From: Halobacterium wangiae
GTDB lineage: Archaea; Halobacteriota; Halobacteria; Halobacteriales; Halobacteriaceae
Assembly: GCF_021249345.1 (NCBI RefSeq)
Contig: NZ_CP089588.1
Coordinates: 186,001 to 250,000, forward strand
Direction: 5' to 3'
Length of the DNA stretch: 64,000 bases
Each line of letters starts with the position of its first letter. Within the stretch, counting starts at the first letter, position 1. This document shows positions 35,802 through 44,829 of this stretch, in pieces. The position numbers and the translations under genes were made by a program. The notes under the pieces were generated by a model, which ran no database searches, was not told the DNA's origin, and saw only the letters and a list, made by a program, of their open reading frames with translations.

Positions 35802-36332
35802 ATGGTTCAGTGCGAGATGTGTGGTGCTGACGTTCCGAACCCGAAGACCGTGAAGGTCGAGGGAGCGGAGTTGGACGTCTGCGGCGACTGCGCAGACTTC
35901 GGCACGGAGGTCGAACAGCAGTCCTCCAGCACTACCAGCACGAAGTACTCGACGTCCTCGTCGTCGGGCGGCTCCTCCGGTTCGTCTGGCGGATCCTCCG
36001 GGTCCTCGGGCGGCCGGCGCCGCCGGGACATGTTCGACGAGATGGAGGAACTGGCCGGCGACTACGACGAGCGCATCCGGAACGCTCGCGAGGCGGAGGG
36101 GCTCAGCCAGGAGGAACTGGCCGACGACCTCAACGAGAAGGCCAGCGTCATCCGGAAACTCGAGCGCGGCGCCAGCCTCCCGAGCGACGACGTCCGCGAG
36201 AAGGTCGAGAAGCGTCTCGGCATCGTCCTCACGGAGTCCGGCGACACGAGCGACGAGGAGTGGTCCTCCGAGAGCGACAGCGCGGGGCTCACCCTCGGCG
36301 ATAAGGTCCGCCGGAAGGGCGACGACAGCTAG
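35802..36332 (+). CDS. mbf1: Archaeal multiprotein bridging factor 1
   Basis: 176 residues. N-terminal zinc ribbon ([11 protein letters not shown]... CGDC, Cys at 4, 7, 27 and 30), a Ser/Gly-rich linker (residues about 40-72 with repeated GSSG units), then a Cro-type HTH ([31 protein letters not shown]). Matches aMBF1, a co-regulator bridging TBP and activators, also linked to translation. The linker is unusually long and low-complexity. A TATA-like ATTTAAA lies about 30 bases upstream. Confidence 0.93.
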   Translation: MVQCEMCGADVPNPKTVKVEGAELDVCGDCADFGTEVEQQSSSTTSTKYSTSSSSGGSSGSSGGSSGSSGGRRRRDMFDEMEELAGDYDERIRNAREAEGLSQEELADDLNEKASVIRKLERGASLPSDDVREKVEKRLGIVLTESGDTSDEEWSSESDSAGLTLGDKVRRKGDDS

Positions 36333-36346
36333 GAACTTTTTTCGAC
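36333..36346 (+). terminator. T-rich terminator after mbf1
   Basis: A run of six T residues follows the mbf1 stop directly (AACTTTTTTCG). Poly-T tracts are the usual intrinsic termination signal in archaea. There is no hairpin. Confidence 0.5.
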
Positions 36347-36366
36347 CCTGCGGCCGGTTCTCCGGT

Positions 36367-37014
36367 GTGTTCGTACTCGTCAACCTGAAGGCCTACCCCT
36401 GCGACCCGGTCGCGGTCGCGGCGGCCGCACGGGACGTCGCCGCAGAGACAGAGACGACTATCGCCGTCGCGCCCCAGACCGCGGACCTCGCGCGGGTCGC
36501 GGAGACGGGCGCGACGACCTACGCCCAGCACGTCGACGCCGTCGAGCACGGCAGCCACACGGGCAGCGTGCTCGCGGAGTCCGTCGCGGACAACGGCGCG
36601 ACCGGGACGCTGCTCAATCACTCCGAGCACCGCCGCAAACTCGCGGACATCGACGGCAGCCTCGACGCCGCCGGGCGCGTCGACCTCGACACCGTCGTCT
36701 GCGCGAACAACCCCGAGCAGGTCGCGGCCGCCGCGGCGCTCGGCCCGGACGCCGTCGCTGTGGAACCCCCCGAACTCATCGGCACCGGGACGCCGGTCTC
36801 GCAGGCCGACCCGGACATTGTCGAGGACGCGGTCGCCGCCGCCGAGGCGGTCGACCCGGGCGTCGACGTCTACTGCGGTGCGGGCATCAGCACGGGCGAC
36901 GATCTGGCCGCGGCGCGCGACCTCGGTGCGACCGGCGTGTTGCTCGCGAGCGGCGTGGCGAAGGCCGACGACCCGCGGGCGGCACTCGAAGACCTCGTCG
37001 AGCCGCTCGCCTGA
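36367..37014 (+). CDS. tpiA: Triosephosphate isomerase
   Basis: 215 residues, GTG start at 36367 ([12 protein letters not shown]). The catalytic set of TIM is visible: Lys8 in NLKAY, His in LLNHSEHR and Glu in [10 protein letters not shown], with GAGISTGDD as the phosphate loop. Archaeal TIMs are this short. Interconverts DHAP and glyceraldehyde-3-phosphate. It is the last gene of the hisC-adk-CDP-lipid-mbf1-tpiA neighbourhood. Confidence 0.96.
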   Translation: MFVLVNLKAYPCDPVAVAAAARDVAAETETTIAVAPQTADLARVAETGATTYAQHVDAVEHGSHTGSVLAESVADNGATGTLLNHSEHRRKLADIDGSLDAAGRVDLDTVVCANNPEQVAAAAALGPDAVAVEPPELIGTGTPVSQADPDIVEDAVAAAEAVDPGVDVYCGAGISTGDDLAAARDLGATGVLLASGVAKADDPRAALEDLVEPLA

Positions 37015-37050
37015 GGACGGGTAGCACACCTTTTTCGCGGGGGGCGACCA

Positions 37051-37764
37051 ATGGCGCCCATGGACTCCGAACGAGTAGCCATCGTGACGGCGGCCGGCAG
37101 CGGTATCGGCGAAGCGTGTGCGCGGCGACTGGCCGACGACGGCTACACGCCGGTGTTGCTGTCGAAGTCGGGTGCCGCCGTTGACGTCGCCGAGGAGCTC
37201 GGGGGCGTCGGCTTCGAGGGGTCGGTGACTGACCCGGACGACATCGCCGCGCTGGTCGACGCCGCGGTCGAACGGTACGGCCGCGTCGACGCCGTGGTGA
37301 ACAGCACCGGTCACCCGCCGACCGGCGACCTGCTGGACATCACCGACGAGGAGTGGCACGGCGGCCTCGACCTCGTGTTGCTGAACGTCGTGCGGATGGC
37401 CAGGCTGGTGACCCCGGTCATGCGCGAGCAGGGCGGCGGCGCTATCGTGAACATCTCGACGTTCTCCGCCTTCGAGCCGAGTGCAGAGTTCCCCGTCTCC
37501 TCTGTGCTCCGGGCGGGCCTCGGGAGTTTCACGAAGCTCTACGCGGACCGGTACGCGGCCGACGGCGTCCGCATGAACAACGTGCTGCCGGGCTTCACGG
37601 ACAGCTGGCCGATCGACGACGAGACGGCTGCCGAGATTCCGATGGGGCGGGCCGCAGAGACCAGCGAGATAGCCGACGCCGTGGCCTACCTCGCCTCGTC
37701 GGACGCGAGCTACGTCACGGGGCAGAATCTCCGCGTCGACGGCGGGTTGACGGACTCGGTGTAG
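37051..37764 (+). CDS. SDR-family oxidoreductase without the YxxxK pair
   Basis: 237 residues (or 234 from ATG 37060). The Rossmann motif TAAGSGIGEACARRL and the NxxG-like VNSTGHPP region fit a short-chain dehydrogenase. IVNISTFSAFEPSAEF supplies the usual Ser, but where Y-x3-K should lie the sequence reads PVSSVLRAGLGSFTK, giving Ser and Arg at those positions. VDGG at the C-terminus is conserved. The usual proton relay is therefore absent, and the enzyme may use other chemistry or act as a non-catalytic homologue. Confidence 0.88.
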   Translation: MAPMDSERVAIVTAAGSGIGEACARRLADDGYTPVLLSKSGAAVDVAEELGGVGFEGSVTDPDDIAALVDAAVERYGRVDAVVNSTGHPPTGDLLDITDEEWHGGLDLVLLNVVRMARLVTPVMREQGGGAIVNISTFSAFEPSAEFPVSSVLRAGLGSFTKLYADRYAADGVRMNNVLPGFTDSWPIDDETAAEIPMGRAAETSEIADAVAYLASSDASYVTGQNLRVDGGLTDSV

Positions 37765-37770
37765 AAACGG

Positions 37771-38043
37771 TCACTCCGACTCGATGACGTAGCCGTCTCC
37801 CTGCTTCCGCAGCACGCTCTCCTCGCGCAGTTTCACGATGGAGCCCGTTGGCTGGGGCTGGCGTTCGTGGTCCGCGTCCGTGCGCGCGAGGTGGCCGACG
37901 ACCTGCGCCGACGGCGGTTTCTGGGCGGCGCCGCAGTCGTAGATGGTGAGGAGTTGGCCGCCGTCCTCGGCGTCGTAGACGACGACGTGGGCGTGTCGGG
38001 CGAGTCGCCACGTCTCCTCGTCGACCTGCGGGAGTTTGTTCAC
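37771..38043 (-). CDS. Uncharacterised small haloarchaeal protein
   Basis: 90 residues, soluble. Starts MNKLPQVDEETWRLARHAHVVVYD and includes GGQLLTIYDCG and TGSIVKLREESVLRKQG, a small mixed alpha/beta outline. One Cys only, no known motif. It lies between the convergent SDR gene and the DNA polymerase IV gene on its own strand. Confidence 0.6.
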   Translation of the reverse strand: MNKLPQVDEETWRLARHAHVVVYDAEDGGQLLTIYDCGAAQKPPSAQVVGHLARTDADHERQPQPTGSIVKLREESVLRKQGDGYVIESE

Positions 38044-38073
38044 ACGCGCTGTAGGCGGAGGCGGGCCAAAAAC

Positions 38074-39324
38074 CTACTCGAAGTCGCCGAGTGACACCTG
38101 TCCGTCGCGGTCCGACTGGTCGTCCTCTCGGTCCCGGTCGTAGCGCCCGCGGTCGAGCGTGCCGTCGCCGTCACCGCTGGCGTCGGCGTCCGCGAAGCCG
38201 TCGAGGTTCGCCTGCTCGCGCTCCGAGAAGTCCAGGTTCGAGACGCGGACGCCGACCTTCCGGACGCGTTCGTCGGCGAACTCGTCGAGGAGGTCCTGGG
38301 TGACGTCCTCCACGAGGTCGGGGTCGTCGACGGGACCGGGCAGCGACTCGGCGCGCGTGTGGACGTCGTACGGCGGCGTGACGACCTTGACGCCGATGGT
38401 GCGGTAGAAGGCGTCCTTGCGGGTGGCGCGGTCGGCGACGGCCTCGCCGAGCGTCCGAGCCTGCTCGCGGACGCGCTCGAAGTCGTCGGTCGCGCCGTCG
38501 AAGGAGGACTCCCGGGAGAGGCTCTTGGGCTTCCCGCGGGGTTCGACAGGGCGGTTGTCGACGCCGCGGGCGCGCCGGTGGAGTTCCCGGCCGCGCTCAC
38601 CGAAGCGCTCAACGAGTTCGTACGGGTCGGCGGCAGCCAGGTCGCCCGCGGTGTCGATACCCATCTCACGGAGTTCGCGGGCACGGACCGGGCCGACGCC
38701 GTGGACGTCCTCGATCTCGATGGGCGCGAGGAACTCCCGGACCTCGTCGGGTTCGACGACGACGAGGCCGTCGGGCTTGTCGTGGTCGCTGGCGAGTTTC
38801 GCGGTGCTCATGTCCGGGGCGACGCCGACGCTCGCGGGGACGCCGACCTCCCGCTGGATGCGCTGTTTGACGTGGCGGCCGAACCCCTCGGCGACGTCCC
38901 AGGCGGTGCGCTCGGTGACGTCGAGATACGCCTCGTCGATGCTCACCTCGCGGACGGTGTCCCCGAGTTCGTACAGAATCTCCTTGACCTCGCCGCCGAC
39001 TTCCTGGTAGAAGTCCATGTCGACGGGACGGTAGTAGCCGGCGTCCGGGTCGTCGGGTTCCTCGGCCTTCCGCGGGAGGTTGTCGAGGGCCGCGCCGATG
39101 GCCTGCGCGCTCTCGACGCCGTACTCCCGGGCCTCGTAGCTCGCGGTCGCGACGGCGCCGATGGTCTCGCCGGCCTCGTACCCCATCCCGACGACGAGTG
39201 GCTCCCCCTCGAGTTCGGGTTCCCGCAGGCGCTCGCAGGAGGCGTAGAAGCAGTCCATGTCGACGTGGAGGACGATGCGCTCCGCGCGGTCTGGCGCCCC
39301 TGGGAGTCGCTCGCCGGCGGGCAT
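38074..39324 (-). CDS. dinB: DNA polymerase IV (DinB/Dbh, Y-family)
   Basis: 416 residues. Catalytic acidic motifs are HVDMDCFYASCE near the N-terminus and SIDEAYLDVT. Lys and helix-hairpin-helix residues of the thumb follow (VHGVGPVRARELREMGI), then the little-finger domain. The C-terminus ends QVSLGDFE, a PCNA-interacting (PIP) box. Translesion synthesis polymerase, presumably recruited to PCNA by that tail. The C-terminal linker (about residues 375-405) is highly acidic, typical of haloarchaeal tails. Confidence 0.95.
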   Translation of the reverse strand: MPAGERLPGAPDRAERIVLHVDMDCFYASCERLREPELEGEPLVVGMGYEAGETIGAVATASYEAREYGVESAQAIGAALDNLPRKAEEPDDPDAGYYRPVDMDFYQEVGGEVKEILYELGDTVREVSIDEAYLDVTERTAWDVAEGFGRHVKQRIQREVGVPASVGVAPDMSTAKLASDHDKPDGLVVVEPDEVREFLAPIEIEDVHGVGPVRARELREMGIDTAGDLAAADPYELVERFGERGRELHRRARGVDNRPVEPRGKPKSLSRESSFDGATDDFERVREQARTLGEAVADRATRKDAFYRTIGVKVVTPPYDVHTRAESLPGPVDDPDLVEDVTQDLLDEFADERVRKVGVRVSNLDFSEREQANLDGFADADASGDGDGTLDRGRYDRDREDDQSDRDGQVSLGDFE

Positions 39325-39429
39325 CACTCGCGGGTGAGAGCCCCGTCCAGATAAACGACCGGGTGACGGGTGGCTGTCGGGGAACGGGTGCTCGGGGCGA
39401 CCGTGGAACCGCCGGAACGGAGGAGTGGT

Positions 39430-40197
39430 CTACTGGCCGGGGAGGATCTCGACGACCGAGTCCTCTTCGCGGGCGTCCTCGAGGGCGTGTTTTGCGCCCA
39501 TGCCGGCGTCGTGGGGGGAGACGCCGTGGCCCACGCCGACCCGGAGGTCGACGCCCGCCGCCTCGCGGACGTGTGCGATGGCGTCGGCGTAGTCGGCCTC
39601 GGTGAGCGCCGGACAGACCGCGATGATGTTGTCCCCGCCGACGAAGAAGGACAGAGAGTCGTGGGCGTCGTGCATGTACTTCATCAGTTCCGCGTACCCC
39701 TGTTCGATGTGGATGAACGAGGAGAACGCGTCGAGTTCGTCGGTGTACTTGCCGGTGGCGTCGACGACGTCGAAGTGCGCGATCTGGACGTCGTCGTCGC
39801 TGCGCTCGGACTCCTCGATGGGCTGGCCGAGCAGCGCCTCGGTGCGGTCGGCGTCCTGGGCGCTCCCCTGGTCCTGGAGCGCGGCGGTGGCGTCCACGAG
39901 GCCGTCCGCCGGGGAGGCCCCCGTGCCGATGGAGAGGCTGACGGTGACTGGGTAGCGGTTCCGGATGGACTCCTGGATGCGCGCGTGGTCCTCGAGGTCG
40001 AGTCCGTTGGTCACCGCGAGCATGTTGTCGAAGCGCGTGAAGAAGACGTAGCCGTCGCGCATGCCGAACGCCTGCGAGAGGTCGGCGTACAGCCGCGACT
40101 GGAGCGTCTGGAGGTCGACTTCGCGGCGCGGTGACGGCGTCACGGTCCACGGGCCGTAGTTGTCGAGTTGGACGAGCGTAACCTGCGTGTTCGTCAC
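39430..40197 (-). CDS. GTP cyclohydrolase III
   Basis: 255 residues, GTG start at 40197 (MTNTQVTLVQLDNYGPW). The two GGDEF-like domains contain FTRFDNMLAVTNG in the first and FVGGDNIIAVCP in the second, with VGVGHGVSPHDAGMGAKHALE at the end. This matches archaeal GTP cyclohydrolase III (ArfA), which makes the formylaminopyrimidine precursor of FAD/F420. A GTG start is preferred because upstream residues are not family-like. Confidence 0.93.
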   Translation of the reverse strand: MTNTQVTLVQLDNYGPWTVTPSPRREVDLQTLQSRLYADLSQAFGMRDGYVFFTRFDNMLAVTNGLDLEDHARIQESIRNRYPVTVSLSIGTGASPADGLVDATAALQDQGSAQDADRTEALLGQPIEESERSDDDVQIAHFDVVDATGKYTDELDAFSSFIHIEQGYAELMKYMHDAHDSLSFFVGGDNIIAVCPALTEADYADAIAHVREAAGVDLRVGVGHGVSPHDAGMGAKHALEDAREEDSVVEILPGQ

Positions 40198-40233
40198 GGT
40201 TACCGGGAGTCCGCGCGGCGCAGGTATATCGGT

Positions 40234-40251
40234 TTTGGATTGCGTTCCAAA
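40234..40251. promoter_or_regulatory. Inverted repeat upstream of GTP cyclohydrolase III
   Basis: TTTGGA-TTGCGT-TCCAAA has perfect 6-base arms with a 6-base spacer. It lies 37 bases upstream of the GTG at 40197, beside a GTATAT element, so it may be an operator. Also 164 bases from the divergent sugar dehydrogenase start. Confidence 0.35.
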
Positions 40252-40414
40252 TGTGTTCTGTAGGCCCGGCCTCCGACGGTCGTTCAGTCGGCCGCCGGGC
40301 GGCCGTAACTCCTCGCAACCGTGTGAACTACTAACAGCGTGGAGGTCCTGCGTTCCGTATGCGCTACACGACCGGAGACAGCGGACCGCCGACCGTCCAC
40401 GGTCGAGACGGCAG

Positions 40415-41791
40415 ATGACTGGCCGCCAACTCTCCCGTCGGGCGCTCCTCCAGACGGGTACGGCGCTCGGGGTCGCTGGCGTCCTCGCGGGCTGTCTCGA
40501 CGACACCGGCGGGAACGCGGCCCAGCCGACGACAGCCGAGGACGGGACGACGTCCGGAACCACGTCGCTCCCCGACAGCGTCGGCACCGAGTTCGTGGCG
40601 GGCGGGTTCGCCGCCCCGCTCGGCGTCGAGTTCGCACCCGGCGACACCGAGCGTACGTTCGTCGCCGACCAGGTCGGCGTCGTCCACGTCGTGGAGTCGG
40701 GCGGCGTCCGCGACCAGCCGTTGCTCGACGTCCGCGACCGCATGGTCGCGTTGAGCGGCTACGAGGAACGCGGCCTCCTCGGGTTCGCCTTCCACCCGGA
40801 GTTCGACTCGAACGGTCGCCTGTTCGTCCGGTACAGTGCGCCCCCGGCCGACGACACCCCGGACGACTACAGTCACACGTTCGTCCTCTCGGAGTTCCGG
40901 GTGGGCGAGGACCTGGAGGCGGACCCGTCCAGCGAGCGGCGCCTGCTCGAACTCCCCGAACCCCAGTCGAACCACAACGCCGGTAGCGTCGTGTTCGGCC
41001 CCGACGGCTACCTCTACGTCGGCGTGGGCGACGGCGGCGCGGGCAGCGACGTGGGCACGGGCCACGTCTCGGACTGGTACGACGGGAACGAGGGCGGCAA
41101 CGGCCAGGACGTGACGTCGAATCTGCTCGGGAGCGTGCTCCGCCTCGACGTCGACGAGACTGGCGACGGCGCGCCCTACGCGGTCCCCGAGGACAACCCG
41201 CTGGTCGGCGAGCCGGGCCTCGACGAGCAGTACGCCTGGGGGTTCCGCAACCCGTGGCGGCTGTCGTTCGCCGGGGAGACGCTGTTCGTCGCGGACGTCG
41301 GCGAGAACCGGTACGAGGAGGTGAACGTCGTCGAGCGCGGCGGCAACTACGGCTGGAACGTCCGGGAGGGAACCCGCTGTTTCGGCGCGGACTCCCCGGG
41401 GTCGCCTCCCGAGGACTGCCCCTCGGAGACGCCCGAGGGCGACCCTCTCCGCGACCCCGTGATCGAGTACTCTCACTCCGGCGGTGACGTCGAGGGCGTC
41501 TCCGTCATCGGCGGCTACCGCTACGCTGGGGACGCCGTGCCCGCACTCGACGGACGGTACGTCTTCGGTGACTGGCAGTCCGGGGGCGACGTGTTCGTCG
41601 CGACGCCCGTCGACGACGGGCTGTGGCCGGTCAAGTCGGTGTCGCTGGAACACGCCGGCGAGAACCCGCCGGGCCAGTACCTGCTGGCGTTCGGTCGCGA
41701 CCACGAGGACGAACTGTACGTCGCGACGACAGCCGCCGCCGCACCATCGGGCGAGAGTGGTGCGGTCCACAGACTCGGCTCCAGCGACTGA
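40415..41791 (+). CDS. PQQ-dependent sugar dehydrogenase (soluble GDH-type)
   Basis: 458 residues from ATG 40415. Twin-arginine signal with lipobox: MTGRQLSRRALLQTGTALGV then GVLAGC, so it is a Tat-exported lipoprotein. The Asp/Thr-rich linker (to about residue 48) precedes a six-bladed beta-propeller, with GLLGFAFHPEFDSNGRLFV, SNHNAGSVVFGPDGYLYVGVGDGG, AWGFRNPWRLSF and NYGWNVREG as family motifs. Oxidises aldose sugars with PQQ or another cofactor at the cell surface. Cofactor supply is not shown here. Confidence 0.9.
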   Translation: MTGRQLSRRALLQTGTALGVAGVLAGCLDDTGGNAAQPTTAEDGTTSGTTSLPDSVGTEFVAGGFAAPLGVEFAPGDTERTFVADQVGVVHVVESGGVRDQPLLDVRDRMVALSGYEERGLLGFAFHPEFDSNGRLFVRYSAPPADDTPDDYSHTFVLSEFRVGEDLEADPSSERRLLELPEPQSNHNAGSVVFGPDGYLYVGVGDGGAGSDVGTGHVSDWYDGNEGGNGQDVTSNLLGSVLRLDVDETGDGAPYAVPEDNPLVGEPGLDEQYAWGFRNPWRLSFAGETLFVADVGENRYEEVNVVERGGNYGWNVREGTRCFGADSPGSPPEDCPSETPEGDPLRDPVIEYSHSGGDVEGVSVIGGYRYAGDAVPALDGRYVFGDWQSGGDVFVATPVDDGLWPVKSVSLEHAGENPPGQYLLAFGRDHEDELYVATTAAAAPSGESGAVHRLGSSD

Positions 41792-41910
41792 ACGCACGCC
41801 TCGACTGGCCGCGCGGACAGGTCCGCCGAGGTCGGCTCGGCGGGAGGCGGGAGAACGGGGCTGCTACTGCAAGCACGGGCGTTATCGGAGTCCACGACCT
41901 CGTACAACGT

Positions 41911-42090
41911 ATGGGGTTGCTCGACTCGATTCGGAGCCGAATCGGGAGTGACGACGAGATGGACCTGGAGACGTACACCTACGAGTGCGAGGCCTGCAAC
42001 AGCCACTTCGAGTTGCCCGTGCCGGACCACGAGGACATGCAGTGTCCGGTCTGCGACGACCACAACGTCGCGCGGATCGAGACGCCGTAG
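41911..42090 (+). CDS. Small zinc-ribbon protein
   Basis: 59 residues. Two CxxC knuckles, CEAC and CPVC, separated by a short strand, form a rubredoxin-like zinc ribbon; the N-terminal ~17 residues are an amphipathic helix (MGLLDSIRSRIGSDDEM). Such haloarchaeal small zinc proteins are numerous and mostly uncharacterised. Confidence 0.75.
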   Translation: MGLLDSIRSRIGSDDEMDLETYTYECEACNSHFELPVPDHEDMQCPVCDDHNVARIETP

Positions 42091-42362
42091 CCCGTAGCCT
42101 GTTCTCTCTCGCGCGCGATCGAACACCGGACCACGCCGTTCTTGGGTGACCTGCCGTACAGTTCTGCCGCCAGCAATCCGAGCCCGCAGCCCGTGGTAGA
42201 ATCGCTCGGGTAGCGCCGCCGTCGTCACCACCAGTTGCCGCCACACTGCATCCATTCTACTTACCAGATACTGTCGATTTCACGGGCGTAAGCCCTCCTT
42301 ACCGCCGATAACGTCAATCTACTGTGAGGGGAAGTTAAGGGGGACAGGTCCAATGGCTCGGC

Positions 42363-43622
42363 ATGCACCGCCGCAAGTTCCTGGGTCGTGGCGCCGCAGT
42401 AGGTGGTGCTTTACTGGGCCGTAAGTCCGTCCTATTCGCCCAGCTGAACCTGGGTCTGGGCGGCGTGTCGACTCGCGGCGACGGCAGCCTCCCGCCCCGG
42501 GACGCGGGCATCTCGGGCGAGGTCGAACGCGTCGCGGGATCGGACGTGACGGTGGACGTGACGTGCCACGACCCGAGGCCGGAGTTCGAAGTCGTCGTGG
42601 TCCGCCGCGAGTATCCCACGGGGGAGGTCCTGGGCCGCGGCGCGAGCGAGCGGTTGCGAGCACCCGACGGCGGTCAGTCGAGCAGCGTCACCGTCGCGGT
42701 TCCACGCGAGAACCGCGACCCGGGCGCCTGGTTCTACGAGGTGTACGTCCGAGGTGCGGGCGAAGCCGAAGTCGAGGCCTACCTCTGTGAGTCCGCGCCG
42801 TTCCGGTGGGCGAACGGGACCGGGAGCGAACTGTCGGCGGCGGACCGGGTGACCGACGCGCACCCACCTGTCCAGGGCACCTGGTTCGACCGTCGCCTCG
42901 CCGGCAACGACTACGTGCTGACCTACCGCTGGCAGGACGCCGACGACGACGTCTGGTCGGTGGACTACCGACTCCGCCGGTCCACGCACGAGGCGGCGGT
43001 GGCCGCCGAGCGTGGCTACACGACCACCTACGAGGAGTCGCTGTCGAGCCCGGTCGCGAGTGACGTCGCCGCGACGCTCGAACGCGACGCCAGGTGTGTC
43101 TCCAGAGCGGACGAGGCAAGCGGGGACGCGCCCACACTGGGAGCGCTCGACGCGGGCCGGCGCTTCGACGTCCTGGTTCGCTTCGTGCAGACGCTACACT
43201 ACGCTCGTGACGCCGAGTCCCTGGGCACGTACGACTACCACCGGACCGTCGAGGAGACGCTCGTGGCCGGCGTCGGCGACTGCAAGGACCGAACCTACCT
43301 GCTCGCCGGGTTGCTGTCGGCGGCCTTCGACTGCGAGACGGCGCTGTTGTTCCAGGCGGGCCACCTCATCATGGGTGTCGACCTCGCGGACGTCCCGGCG
43401 CTCCCCTACGACGTCGAGTCGCTGACGCTGGGCGGACGGGAGTACCTCCCCATCGACCCGTCGCTGCGCGGCCCAATCGACTACTACCCGGACGACCCGT
43501 TCGTCGCGGCGTACGGCGACGGCGAGTGGTTCTACACCGACCCCGCCGCGATGGGAGCGGGCGTGGACGACGTGGTCCGCGACTGGCTGGAGAAGACGGA
43601 CGTGGCGCCGCAGGTGTTCTGA
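42363..43622 (+). CDS. Transglutaminase-like cysteine peptidase family protein
   Basis: 419 residues. MHRRKFLGRGAAVGGALLG is a possible twin-arginine signal. The C-terminal domain carries the transglutaminase triad: Cys in GVGDCKDRTY, His in QAGHLIMGVDL, and Asp in YLPIDPSLRG. The N-terminal ~250 residues are strand-rich (beta-sandwich) and not recognised. It is likely extracellular. A protein-crosslinking or peptidase role is inferred from the triad only. Confidence 0.85.
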   Translation: MHRRKFLGRGAAVGGALLGRKSVLFAQLNLGLGGVSTRGDGSLPPRDAGISGEVERVAGSDVTVDVTCHDPRPEFEVVVVRREYPTGEVLGRGASERLRAPDGGQSSSVTVAVPRENRDPGAWFYEVYVRGAGEAEVEAYLCESAPFRWANGTGSELSAADRVTDAHPPVQGTWFDRRLAGNDYVLTYRWQDADDDVWSVDYRLRRSTHEAAVAAERGYTTTYEESLSSPVASDVAATLERDARCVSRADEASGDAPTLGALDAGRRFDVLVRFVQTLHYARDAESLGTYDYHRTVEETLVAGVGDCKDRTYLLAGLLSAAFDCETALLFQAGHLIMGVDLADVPALPYDVESLTLGGREYLPIDPSLRGPIDYYPDDPFVAAYGDGEWFYTDPAAMGAGVDDVVRDWLEKTDVAPQVF

Positions 43623-43689
43623 GCCGCCCGTCGCGCCGACACCGGAGGACGGGTCTCGAGTCAGGTCTCGGGCTCCACGCGCTCGCTCG

Positions 43690-44829
43690 TCACTCGACGT
43701 GTGAGTCGTACACCGCCTCGCTGAGCGTGTCGCGGTGGCCCTCGTTGGGGCCGCCCGCGATAGTCAACAGTCGAGCGTCCCGGAGGTAGCGCTCCACGTG
43801 TCGCTCCGTCGTGTACCCGATGCCGCCGTGCAGCTGCATCGCGGTGTTCGCGTTCTCGACGGCCGCCTCGGTCGCGTGCACCTTCGCCATGCTGTACGCT
43901 CTCGTCGACGCCTCCCTCCGGTCGGCCGTCGCGGCGGCGCGGAGCGTGAGCAGTCTGGCAGCGTCGACGTTCGTCGCCATCTCGCCGACCTCCCAGGTGA
44001 CCCCCTGGAAGTCGGCGATCGGGTGGTCGAACTGCTCGCGCTGGGCCGTGTACTCGACGGTGTCCTCGAGGGCCGCCCGGGCGATACCGACGGCGCGCGC
44101 GGGGACGTTCACGCCGGTCGCGAGTTCGCCCCGCTGGACGTACCCCTCGCCGACGGCCCCCACGCGCTGGTCGTCGGGGACGCGGACGTCGGAGAGCGTT
44201 GCCTTCGGCGACTTCACGGGGTTCGCGCCGAGCGTGTCCCAGACGGTCTCCACGTCGAACTCGTCGGCGGGCACGAGGAACGCCGTGACGTTCCGCGGTG
44301 CGTCCGCGTCCGGTCCCGTCTTCGCGTACGTGAGCACGTAGTCCGCGTGGCTGAGGTTCGTTATCCAGCGCTTGTGGCCGTCCAGCAGCCACTCGTCGCC
44401 GTCCCGTTCGGCGGTCGTCTCCATCGCTAGCTTGTCGCTCCCGGCGCGTTCCTCGCTCAGTCCGAGCGCACCCACGGTGTCGTAGGACGCCATCTCGGGG
44501 AGGAACCGCTCGCGCTGGGCGTCGGAGCCGAACCGCTCGAGGACCTCCGCGACGCCGAGGTGCAGCGACAGCGCGCTCGCGACGGGCATCAGCGCCGCCG
44601 ACAGTTCCTCGACGACGACCGCCAGTTCGGTCATCCCCTCGCCCATCCCACCGTACGCCGCCGATATCGTCAACCCGCCGTACCCCATCTCCGCCAGGTC
44701 CTCGAGGATCCCCTCGGGGTACGTCTCGGTCTGATCGAGTTCGATGGCGCGCGGTCTGATGGTCTCCCGGGCGTATCGCCTGGCCTCCGCGCGCAGCGCC
44801 CGCTGGGAGTCGGTGAGCTGGAGCGTCAC
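43690..44829 (-). CDS. Acyl-CoA dehydrogenase family protein
   Basis: 379 residues from GTG 44829 (VTLQLTDSQRALRAEARRYA). FAD-binding helical N-terminal domain, beta-barrel with GALGLSEERAGSD and WITNLSHADYVLTYAKT, and C-terminal helices with TAMQLHGGIGYTTERHVERYLRDAR, which holds the catalytic Glu of the family. The upstream ATG would overlap the noncoding spacer. Oxidises an acyl-CoA to the 2-enoyl form in fatty acid or amino acid breakdown. Confidence 0.93.
   Translation of the reverse strand: MTLQLTDSQRALRAEARRYARETIRPRAIELDQTETYPEGILEDLAEMGYGGLTISAAYGGMGEGMTELAVVVEELSAALMPVASALSLHLGVAEVLERFGSDAQRERFLPEMASYDTVGALGLSEERAGSDKLAMETTAERDGDEWLLDGHKRWITNLSHADYVLTYAKTGPDADAPRNVTAFLVPADEFDVETVWDTLGANPVKSPKATLSDVRVPDDQRVGAVGEGYVQRGELATGVNVPARAVGIARAALEDTVEYTAQREQFDHPIADFQGVTWEVGEMATNVDAARLLTLRAAATADRREASTRAYSMAKVHATEAAVENANTAMQLHGGIGYTTERHVERYLRDARLLTIAGGPNEGHRDTLSEAVYDSHVE

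Noticed and set aside
38666-40318. 550-residue minus-strand Arg/Pro-rich frame
   Set aside because: Not a protein-like composition; it is a frame shadow of the GTP cyclohydrolase III and DNA polymerase IV genes.
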